Below are positions 57,567 through 64,000 of a stretch of DNA of 64,000 nucleotides, one piece after another. The notes under the pieces were generated by a model. That model was not told the origin of the DNA. It saw nothing but the letters and a program-made list of their open reading frames with translations, and did not search any database. Position 1 is the first letter of the stretch. Every line of letters starts with the position of its first letter. Both the position numbers and the translations under genes were made by a program. The stretch covers positions 1-64,000 of the forward strand of contig QZJE01000014.1 in NCBI GenBank assembly GCA_003599235.1, read 5' to 3'. This DNA is from Actinomycetota bacterium (lineage in GTDB: Bacteria; Actinomycetota; Aquicultoria; SURF-47).

Positions 57567-58367
57567 ATGAATATTTACCGGCATGAACTTAAAAGTTTTG
57601 CTAAATCGACTATCATTTGGACATGTTCTTTAACCGTAATGATAGTCCTATATCTACTCTTATTTCCAGCCTTTACCAAAGATATTGCTGTAACCAGAAA
57701 ACTATTTTCGGCTCTGCCGAAAGCTGCCAGAGCAGCGCTAGACTTAGACCTTGATACTTTCTTTTCTTTGCTTGGTTTTTATTCTTATCTGCTAAATTTC
57801 GTGGTTTTAGCCGGGGCTATCCAGGCTATGAATATCGGAGCCGGCATTATCTCGAAAGAATACCGTTTTAAAACAGCCGACTTTCTTTTATCAAAACCGG
57901 TAACAAGAACAAAAGTTATGACCCAGAAATTACTAGCCGCCCTTACTTTGATATTAGCAACTGACGTAGTCTTTATTTCAAGCGCTTTGGCCTGGGCCAA
58001 AATAATGATTGAAGAGCCTTTTAGCGCCAAGATATTTTTGATGCTTTCAGCCATCCTTGTTTTTGTCCAACTAATATTTCTGGTTTTAGGAGCCTTGTTT
58101 GCTACTGTCTTTTCCAGAATTAAATCGGTAGTTTCAGTTACCCTGCCGACGGTTTTTGCTTTGTTTATAGTTGATATGATTGGCTCAATACTGGATGCTA
58201 AAAATTACCGCTACTTTACCCCTTTTAAATATTTTGACAGTCAATATATTATGAAACACGCAGCTTATGAGTGGCGTTTTATAATTCTCGAAGTAGTTGT
58301 CATTGCTTGCTGTATAGCAGCCAGCTACATTATTTATCTTAAAAAAGATATTGCTTCAGTTACGTAA
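57567..58367 (+). CDS. ABC-2 transporter permease (first)
   Basis: A 266-residue protein with about six hydrophobic helices. It begins MNIYRHELKSFAKSTIIWTCSLTVMIVLYLL, then a segment EYRFKTADFLLSKPVTRTKVMTQKLLAALT, the typical ABC-2 cytoplasmic loop. It is paired with the following gene, suggesting a heterodimeric channel. Stop overlaps the next gene's upstream region. Confidence 0.85.
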   Translation: MNIYRHELKSFAKSTIIWTCSLTVMIVLYLLLFPAFTKDIAVTRKLFSALPKAARAALDLDLDTFFSLLGFYSYLLNFVVLAGAIQAMNIGAGIISKEYRFKTADFLLSKPVTRTKVMTQKLLAALTLILATDVVFISSALAWAKIMIEEPFSAKIFLMLSAILVFVQLIFLVLGALFATVFSRIKSVVSVTLPTVFALFIVDMIGSILDAKNYRYFTPFKYFDSQYIMKHAAYEWRFIILEVVVIACCIAASYIIYLKKDIASVT

Positions 58368-58377
58368 AAGGGATAGT

Positions 58378-59175
58378 ATGAACATTTTTTTACAAGAGTT
58401 AAAAGCAAACCGCAAAGCCTTATTCTTTTGGTGTTTTGGAATGATTTTAATGGTTTCCTCCGGAATGGCTAAATACGGTGGATATAAAGCTTCTGGTCAG
58501 TCAGTTAACCAGTTAATCTCTACTTTGCCAAAAGCAGTTCGAGCCATACTAGGCTTTGGTGAGCTGGATCTTTCAAAGGCCAGCGGTTATTTTGGGGTGC
58601 TTTTTATTTACCTAATTATTTTAGCCACCATTCATGCCGCTTTACTTGGAGCAGATATTATTTCTAAAGAAGAACGGGATAAAACATCCGAGTTTTTGTT
58701 TGTAAAACCTATATCGCGGCTAAAAATCATTACTTCTAAGCTATTGGCAGCGTTATTCAACGTAGTTGTACTAAATATTATTACCTTGCTTTCATCTGTG
58801 GCAATTGTCGATTATTACAACAAGGGCCCATCAGTAAACACCGAAATCTATATCTTAATGCTTGCTATGTTTTTGCTGCAACTTATATTTTTGGCTATAG
58901 GTATTGTAATGGCTGCAATTAGCAAGAATCCAAGAGTGGCCACCACTAAGGCCACTAGTATATTATTGGCTACTTTTATCTTGTCAGTAATAATTGACTT
59001 AAGCTCTAAAATCGAAAAACTTAAGTACCTTACCCCTTTTAAATACTTCGAGGCCAAAGACCTAATAAAAAATTTGGAATTAGATCCTGTGTTTGTTTTT
59101 CTGTCTCTTATAATTATTATTTTTCTAACATGCTCAACCTATCTCTTTTACCAAAGGCGCGATTTAAGCATCTAA
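58378..59175 (+). CDS. ABC-2 transporter permease (second)
   Basis: About 265 residues from the ATG at 58378 (AAAGGGATA upstream). It resembles the previous permease: MNIFLQELKANRKALFFWCFGMILM, KEERDKTSEFLFVKPISRLKIITSKLLAAL, with six hydrophobic helices. The two probably arose by duplication and form the two halves of the membrane channel. The 3' end overlaps the convergent PLDc_N gene by 4 bases. Confidence 0.85.
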   Translation: MNIFLQELKANRKALFFWCFGMILMVSSGMAKYGGYKASGQSVNQLISTLPKAVRAILGFGELDLSKASGYFGVLFIYLIILATIHAALLGADIISKEERDKTSEFLFVKPISRLKIITSKLLAALFNVVVLNIITLLSSVAIVDYYNKGPSVNTEIYILMLAMFLLQLIFLAIGIVMAAISKNPRVATTKATSILLATFILSVIIDLSSKIEKLKYLTPFKYFEAKDLIKNLELDPVFVFLSLIIIIFLTCSTYLFYQRRDLSI

Positions 59176-59393
59176 GCCGGTATTTCTCTGGCTCCAGGTG
59201 GACGAGCCGCTAAATAAATCAGGGCCCCAAAAAACGGCAAGATAAAAACAAATAGAACCCAGAAAAACTTGTTCCAACCACTTAAATCATGCCGGCTAAA
59301 AATATCAATTATTACAGATATCCACAAAATTACTATTGGAATATAGATAAAGAAAAATACAAACCAGTTCCAAATCGGCAGACCGTAAATCAT
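59172..59393 (-). CDS. PLDc_N domain membrane protein
   Basis: A 73-residue two-helix protein, WFVFFFIYIPIVILWISVIIDIFSRHDLSGWNKFFWVLFVFILPFFGALIYLAAR, described by its parts: first helix, D-I-F-x-R-x-D-L-S-G-x-x-K loop and second helix with LPFFGALIYL. This matches the phospholipase D N-terminal domain (PLDc_N/cardiolipin-synthase N-terminal) found as small single-domain proteins. Function unknown. Ribosome site AAGGAGGTG 6 bases before the ATG. Confidence 0.85.
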   Translation of the reverse strand: MIYGLPIWNWFVFFFIYIPIVILWISVIIDIFSRHDLSGWNKFFWVLFVFILPFFGALIYLAARPPGAREIPA

Positions 59394-59462
59394 ATCAGCA
59401 CCTCCTTAATGTTTCTTTTCTTTTATCCGAAGGGCTCAAAAATAAACTGAATCTAAAGTGCG

Positions 59463-60233
59463 TTACTCGAAATAAAGTAATGAAATCATAAGAGCAATAC
59501 CAAAAATGAAAAAGACAAACTCACCCATAGTATTACTAACCTTTATTTCCTGCTTATGAAGATGGGGAATAAGATCTGAAGCTGCAATATAGATAAAACA
59601 ACCGGCAGTAAAAGGGACTAAAAAAGAGGTAAAAGCAGCCATCTTGGCCGCTAAAATAAGAGCAATCACCGTTCCTAAAATAGCTGTTAGCGCAGTAGCA
59701 AAGTTTAAGAGCAAAGCTTTCAATTTAGAATAACCGCCAGCTAACAAAACTCCAAAATCACCCACTTCTTGCGGAATCTCATGAAAAACCACCGCCATGG
59801 TGGTAGTTACCCCTAAACCAAAGTTAACAGCATAACTTCCGCCTATAATTAATCCATCCAAAAAATTATGCAAACTATCTCCAATCAGATTCATGGTGGC
59901 AAAGCTAGCCGGTGCATGAATATGGCAATGCTCCTCTCCTTCATAAAAATGGCAATGCCGCCACAAAATAAGCTTTTCGAATATAAAAAAAAGTAAAATG
60001 CCGCATAAAACATAAATAGAAGCAGCAATAGTAAGAGAGCCGCCGTTTTTCTCTACTGTCTGTGGCAATAGATGAAAAAAAGCATCCCCAAGCATAGCTC
60101 CAGCAGCAAAGCTAACCAGTAAAGTTAGTATATTGTTAAGCGCTTTTTCTTTTAGAGCAAAAGTTAATATTCCTACAAGTGATAGAACGCTAACAAATAT
60201 TACGCTAATAAGTGAAGCAACCCAAACTTCCAT
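59463..60233 (-). CDS. ZIP family metal transporter
   Basis: A 256-residue membrane protein with eight hydrophobic helices. Metal-site helices HNFLDGLIIGGSYAVNFGLG and AVVFHEIPQEVGDFGVLLAGG carry the H-N-x-x-D and H-E-I-P-Q-E-x-G-D motifs of ZIP; the cytoplasmic loop is His-rich (WRHCHFYEGEEHCHIHAP). The substrates are zinc or another divalent metal, imported to the cytosol. Full length. No metal regulator is seen next to it. Confidence 0.92.
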   Translation of the reverse strand: MEVWVASLISVIFVSVLSLVGILTFALKEKALNNILTLLVSFAAGAMLGDAFFHLLPQTVEKNGGSLTIAASIYVLCGILLFFIFEKLILWRHCHFYEGEEHCHIHAPASFATMNLIGDSLHNFLDGLIIGGSYAVNFGLGVTTTMAVVFHEIPQEVGDFGVLLAGGYSKLKALLLNFATALTAILGTVIALILAAKMAAFTSFLVPFTAGCFIYIAASDLIPHLHKQEIKVSNTMGEFVFFIFGIALMISLLYFE

Positions 60234-60284
60234 ATGTAAATGTTAGCTGTTGTCTAAGTGATGAGCAACATTAAGATAAGTTTA

Positions 60285-62177
60285 TTAAGCAGGTTTTAAG
60301 ATATCTTCTGTTTCAAAAACTTGCAAAAAAGTAGTATTGCGACCGCTGTTTTTGGCTCCATACAAAAGGTTGTCAACTTTATCGATAAGAGCATGAGGAC
60401 TAACATTTCCGCTGCCTGAGAATACAGCCACGCCCATACTGGCTGTAAGCTTTAATCCCTTTTTAGTAAACTTGTGCTTAGCTATTACATCTAGAATACG
60501 ATTGGCAATTTTTTCTACCATCTTCCTATGATTAAACACACCATTTTTGTTAATTACCGGCAATAGTATTATAAACTCGTCACCGCCGTAACGTCCTACA
60601 ATATCAAAACTACGAACATTCTTTCTGATAATATCGGTAAGCTCTAAAAGTACTTTGTCTCCTGTTTGATGGCCATAATTATCATTTATCTCTTTAAAGT
60701 AATCGATATCTAACATAATCAAAGAAAGAGGATAAGCAAATCTTTTTGCTTTTTCTACTTCGTTATTTAACTGAATATGGAAGAACCTGTGGTGGAAAAG
60801 CCCCGTTAGACTATCAGTTATGGCTTGCTCAAAAAGCCTGGCATTTTCTAAAGTGATAGCGATTTGAGATGAAGCTAACTCTAACAAGTTTAAATCCTGA
60901 GCAGAATAAACATCTCCGGAACTTTTTTCTCCAAGCACTATTGCCCCTTCTATCCTGTTTTCGGTCTTTAAAGGCACAATAACTTCAATACCCTTTTTTC
61001 TAAGAATCGCTTTTTGTTTCTCACTGGATAGCTCGTTGTAGACAACCATATCTTCCGCTTTTGCTGCCAGCAATGAGGGCTCATTAAAAAAAGATTTTGA
61101 TTTAGTAATAAATCCACTGATTCTTATGGGATTGGCCCCGTTGCAATCAGTTAATACAAAAGCGGCTTTGCTAATTCGCATTTGACTAATTAACGTATCA
61201 ATTACGGCTTCTGATAAATCGGTTAAACTACGGCTATTATTTCTGGCGATGTCGTTTAGCTCGCAGAGCAATTGCTTAAAATCATACCGGCCTCTGGCAA
61301 AGATCTTGTCAGTAATATTTTCAAAAAAGCGGCTGACTGGTTGAAAAGTTAACACTAGTACCAGCAGGATAAAAAAATTTAAGAAGTTAAACTCATAAAA
61401 TCTCTCTATTAGTAAGTAATAAAAAGCAATGTAGATACCAGCTACAGTAGCCAAAGACAAGGTATAGGCAACCGACTTTAGAGCTAAAAGACGGATATCC
61501 ATCATTCGATGTTTTACTATTGCATAACTTACACAAGAGGAAAAAACCAAAGTGCAATATAGGCCGTAATTGAGTAATCTATTTGAGTGAGTAATGGTAG
61601 GGATAACCAAATTAGTTATTATCCCAATTGTGCCAAAGGTTACTATGCCAAAGATTAAGTATTTAAATTGATTCCTTTCAAGACCTCTGGATTTTATAAA
61701 ATTCTTAATTAAGATTACGGTCAATATTAGGATTGTACCAACCGACCAGAGCATATAGATTATTATTCCCGATGGCTCTATCGTCATTATCTGTCCATTA
61801 TCTATGTAAACTTTTTCTTCTATTAATGGGGTTAGGGCGGTTACCAATGCTAAAACACCACCTAAAACCAGCCATAATTTTTTATACCACTGTAAACTTA
61901 CATGCTTTTTAGGAAAGACAAAGGATAAATAAAGACCAGAGGCAGCCATAAGAGCAGCTAAAGCCATAGTCACCCTCATCCATAACGTCAAATTAGGAAG
62001 AAAGGCAGGAAACAAATTAGTAACGTATCCGCCAATTAACAACCATGCACTTAAAAAAATAGTCATGGCAAAAAAGGCTAAGTTAGTTTGGTTTTTTCTG
62101 TCCCTAATTAGGGCAAGAAGACCTAGGATTAGGTTAACCACTGCAATTATTGGCAATAAAATCCAATGAATATTCAT
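60285..62177 (-). CDS. Seven-helix GAF-GGDEF diguanylate cyclase
   Basis: A 630-residue membrane signalling enzyme that makes cyclic di-GMP. N-terminal hydrophobic helices (about residues 1-280) are like those of the sensor at 35652, including LPNLTLWMRVTMALAAL. A GAF domain follows (about 300-440), with VIVPLKTENRIEGAIVLGEKSSGDVYSAQDL, and then GGDEF (460-620): LTGLFHHRFF, LDIDYFKEINDNYGHQTGD and GRYGGDEF. The inhibitory RxxD (RSFD) is present 5 residues before GGDEF, so product inhibition is likely. Ribosome site AAGGAAAAG. Its upstream region has GCCGATAT but a poor -35. Confidence 0.9.
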   Translation of the reverse strand: MNIHWILLPIIAVVNLILGLLALIRDRKNQTNLAFFAMTIFLSAWLLIGGYVTNLFPAFLPNLTLWMRVTMALAALMAASGLYLSFVFPKKHVSLQWYKKLWLVLGGVLALVTALTPLIEEKVYIDNGQIMTIEPSGIIIYMLWSVGTILILTVILIKNFIKSRGLERNQFKYLIFGIVTFGTIGIITNLVIPTITHSNRLLNYGLYCTLVFSSCVSYAIVKHRMMDIRLLALKSVAYTLSLATVAGIYIAFYYLLIERFYEFNFLNFFILLVLVLTFQPVSRFFENITDKIFARGRYDFKQLLCELNDIARNNSRSLTDLSEAVIDTLISQMRISKAAFVLTDCNGANPIRISGFITKSKSFFNEPSLLAAKAEDMVVYNELSSEKQKAILRKKGIEVIVPLKTENRIEGAIVLGEKSSGDVYSAQDLNLLELASSQIAITLENARLFEQAITDSLTGLFHHRFFHIQLNNEVEKAKRFAYPLSLIMLDIDYFKEINDNYGHQTGDKVLLELTDIIRKNVRSFDIVGRYGGDEFIILLPVINKNGVFNHRKMVEKIANRILDVIAKHKFTKKGLKLTASMGVAVFSGSGNVSPHALIDKVDNLLYGAKNSGRNTTFLQVFETEDILKPA

Positions 62178-62243
62178 CTTTTCCTTACCATTCTAAACCG
62201 CTATATAATAATATCGGCAAGGAATAAAAATTATTGAATTTTA

Positions 62244-63473
62244 CTACTCCCAGCGGAAGGCTTTAACTGAAACCAAAAAGAAAACCGTCCCGAAGATAGC
62301 TAGAATAAACATATCATAGGAGATAGCAGAAAAACCGGAGCCGCGCATCATCACTAGGCGCAAGCCATCAGCCAGATAATTAAGCGGAATTGCTTTTATC
62401 AGTGGTTGTACTAGTTGAGGAAAAGTGTCAGTAGGAAAAAACACGCCAGCTAAAAACATCATAGGTAGAGTAATCAGTTGAGCTAGAGCCATAGCTGTTT
62501 GATTGGTCCTGGCAAAACTGGCTAATGTAAAGCCTAGAGCAATAAATACAAGAGAGCCTTCTATTACTAAGGCTGTTAAGAGCCAGATGCTGCCTGCTAC
62601 TTGGGCTCCAAAAGCTACAATGGCTATCCCTAATAGTAGAGCTAGCTGCAAAAGAGCTATTAATATCCTAACCAATATTTGGCTTCCCAAATACTGCGTG
62701 GTAGACATAGGAGTTGCTTTAAGTCTTCTTAGTATTCCTTGTTCACGATAACCGACTAGAATCATTATTACTTGCATAACCCCGCCTTGCATAGTAAACA
62801 TGGCGATAATTCCAGCAACGTAAAAATCAATGGTAGATAATTTCTTAGCGCTTATATTTTTTTCTTTAACCTTAAAAAGCTTTGGAGATTTAGCGACTTT
62901 TTGGTTCATACTAGAAACCAATTGATTCATAATCATCTTGGCAGTTTGAGCCATAGTGCGGTTTGCCTCGTCATAATAAACTTGTATTTCTGAGGCCCCT
63001 ACCTTGGGCTCAGATTGTAAGTCATTCTGAGGCGAAGCCAAAGAATCTCTAGATCCTTCCTGCCTGCCGGCAGGCACGGCGCTACGCTCAGGATGACGTG
63101 TAAGACTAGCTGCCTTTGCCTTTCCTATACTTGCTTTTATATATGCTTGAGCATTATTACCAAAATCACCTGGTAATACAATTACTGCCAAGCGGTCACC
63201 ATTTTTTAATGCTTTAATTTCAGTTGCTTTTTTACCCTCTGAAACTCTAAAAACATCTATTTTTTTCAATCCCTTAACAAATTCTTTAGAAAAAGTACTT
63301 TTGGCGTTATCGATTACCGCCACTTTCATCGATATAGTGCGCTCTTTGCCAAAAGCCAAGCCGAATAAAATCATCAGAATAACCGGCATTACAAAAGTCC
63401 AGGCAATAGCCTGTTTGTTGCGAAATGTCATTTTGAAATTGGTCTTTATCAGCTTAAGAAAGGTTTTAATCAC
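62244..63473 (-). CDS. ABC-2 permease with inserted palindromic repeat
   Basis: A 409-residue permease of the YhgE/Pip-NodJ type: one N-terminal helix (MTFRNKQAIAWTFVMPVILMILFGLAFG), an extracellular domain of about 200 residues, and five C-terminal helices (VMQVIMILVGYREQGILRRLKATPMSTTQYLGSQ is the cytoplasmic loop). In the extracellular domain, residues about 124-153 read LTRHPERSAVPAGRQEG, then SRDSLASPQNDLQ, a peptide encoded by a common mobile palindrome (63021-63097), in frame. The permease otherwise has normal motifs and no stop, so it may still work. The start is a GTG overlapping the ATPase stop by 1 base. Confidence 0.85.
   Translation of the reverse strand: MIKTFLKLIKTNFKMTFRNKQAIAWTFVMPVILMILFGLAFGKERTISMKVAVIDNAKSTFSKEFVKGLKKIDVFRVSEGKKATEIKALKNGDRLAVIVLPGDFGNNAQAYIKASIGKAKAASLTRHPERSAVPAGRQEGSRDSLASPQNDLQSEPKVGASEIQVYYDEANRTMAQTAKMIMNQLVSSMNQKVAKSPKLFKVKEKNISAKKLSTIDFYVAGIIAMFTMQGGVMQVIMILVGYREQGILRRLKATPMSTTQYLGSQILVRILIALLQLALLLGIAIVAFGAQVAGSIWLLTALVIEGSLVFIALGFTLASFARTNQTAMALAQLITLPMMFLAGVFFPTDTFPQLVQPLIKAIPLNYLADGLRLVMMRGSGFSAISYDMFILAIFGTVFFLVSVKAFRWE
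63021..63097. repeat. Palindromic repeat read in frame inside an ABC permease
   Basis: GTCATTCTGAG (63021-63031) and CTCAGGATGAC (63087-63097) are inverted arms with one mismatch around a core palindrome TGCCTGCC-GGCAGGCA (63061-63076). This is the very common GTCATTCTGAG...CTCAGGATGAC repeat that in many genomes is translated as HPERSAVPAGRQEGS-like peptides. Confidence 0.85.
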
Positions 63474-64000
63474 TAGTCGCGCAGCCTCCGGCCAGTTAAA
63501 TTAATAAAGACATCTTCTAGAGTTCCGCTCCTGATTTGAAGGTCGTATACATCAAAACCCGTATTTTTTGAAAGAGTCATTAACTCGATAATGGTTTCTT
63601 GGGGTCTGGTTGTAAAAACTAAATGACGGTTCTCGGTTGATTTTAGGCCCTTAACCGTACTGATTGCTTCTACTTTTTTTGATGGTAACTCCTTAGCAGA
63701 GAACTCGATAGCCGAATCCCCGGCTAATTTTGTAATTAACTCATGCGGAGTACCTATCTCGATTATTTTGCCGTGATCCATAATTGCTATGCGGTCGCAA
63801 AGAGTTTCGGCCTCCTCCATATAATGTGTGGTAAGCACAATAGATTTACCTTTTTGCCTGGTAGCTTCAACTACATCCCAAAGATGGCGACGTGCTTGCG
63901 GGTCTAGCCCAGTAGTGGGCTCATCTAAAAAAACAGCTTCAGGATCATTTACCAAAGCCAAAGCCACCGAAACTCGTTGTTTTTGGCCGCCTGAAAGCGA
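63473..64000 (-). CDS. ABC-2 transporter ATPase (C-terminal part)
   Basis: The gene continues beyond the right edge. Present are the signature region (SLSGGQKQRVSVALALVND from the last bases of the window), Walker B AVFLDEPTTGLDPQARRHLWD, switch TTHYMEEAE and the regulatory C-terminal domain ending with RSGTLEDVFINLTGRRLRD, typical of DrrA-type drug export ATPases (the L-E-D-V-F motif). It overlaps the permease start by 1 base. The Walker A part lies outside. Confidence 0.9.
   Translation of the reverse strand, partial: SLSGGQKQRVSVALALVNDPEAVFLDEPTTGLDPQARRHLWDVVEATRQKGKSIVLTTHYMEEAETLCDRIAIMDHGKIIEIGTPHELITKLAGDSAIEFSAKELPSKKVEAISTVKGLKSTENRHLVFTTRPQETIIELMTLSKNTGFDVYDLQIRSGTLEDVFINLTGRRLRD

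Noticed and set aside
60285..62230. FliA-type promoter before the GGDEF gene (GCCGATAT near 62213)
   Set aside because: The -10 half is good but no TAAA-like -35 is found 15 bases upstream.
1..64000. CRISPR arrays, transposases, integrases, phage structural operons
   Set aside because: No regularly spaced repeats and no such proteins were found; the tail-fibre-like gene has no phage neighbours.

Overview
The window reads like a chromosome segment of a low-GC (around 40% by eye), Gram-positive-like bacterium, probably from an uncultured lineage. Genes have strong AGGAGG ribosome sites, many TTG and GTG starts, numerous lipoproteins and secreted beta-propeller proteins, no outer-membrane genes, and no transposase, phage or CRISPR locus. 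The deep actinobacterial groups (Aquicultor/OPB41-like) would fit, but that placement is inference, not something the sequence proves.

Layout. 1-1.7 kb: a sulfur block (larE partial, cysE and an Fe-S type Rrf2 regulator on minus; a NIL-domain protein on plus) sharing a compact divergent promoter with a palindromic operator. 1.85-2.47 kb: six tRNA genes. 2.5-5.9 kb: a minus operon murI-queT-MBL hydrolase-rph-rdgB. 6-9.1 kb: small genes, a broken copy of murI, tmRNA and smpB. 9.3-17.6 kb: a lipoprotein, a TreT-like glycosyltransferase, a SpoIID-like protein, a three-gene unit (nucleosidase, glycosyltransferase 2, SPL-type radical SAM), DUF378 and a methanogen-type thymidylate-synthase-like protein. 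17.8-25 kb: a redox island with LsrF-like aldolase, zinc alcohol dehydrogenase, molybdopterin oxidoreductase, disulfide-reductase-like flavoprotein, DUF2769, gluconate-dehydrogenase subunit 3, GMC oxidoreductase and DUF2935.

25-56 kb is dominated by envelope and export functions. Two parallel cassettes, each TetR + LolD-like ATPase + FtsX/MacB permease, sit at 30.5-34.9 and 42.7-46.4 kb and carry nearly the same operator core. Around and between them are a calcium-type P-ATPase, lipoproteins and a set of large secreted proteins: BNR propeller, beta-helix with peptidoglycan-binding end, PD40 propellers, two delta-60 repeat proteins and a tail-fibre-like stalk. Several of these end in a Lys/Arg-rich beta-sandwich module, and three have upstream sequences matching the FliA/SigD-type promoter form (TAAAGTTT-N11-GCCGATAA). 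This possible surface-protein regulon is the most interesting inference from the window.

55.7-64 kb: tRNA-Asn, nitroreductase with a 27-residue membrane peptide upstream, an ABC-2 exporter (one ATPase, two permeases), PLDc_N-like protein, ZIP transporter, a membrane GAF-GGDEF cyclase, and a second ABC-2 exporter that runs off the right edge. Small palindromic repeats are scattered throughout. Several have become part of genes: one is read in frame inside an ABC permease, and others supply the last codons or stop of smpB, a permease and a TetR regulator.
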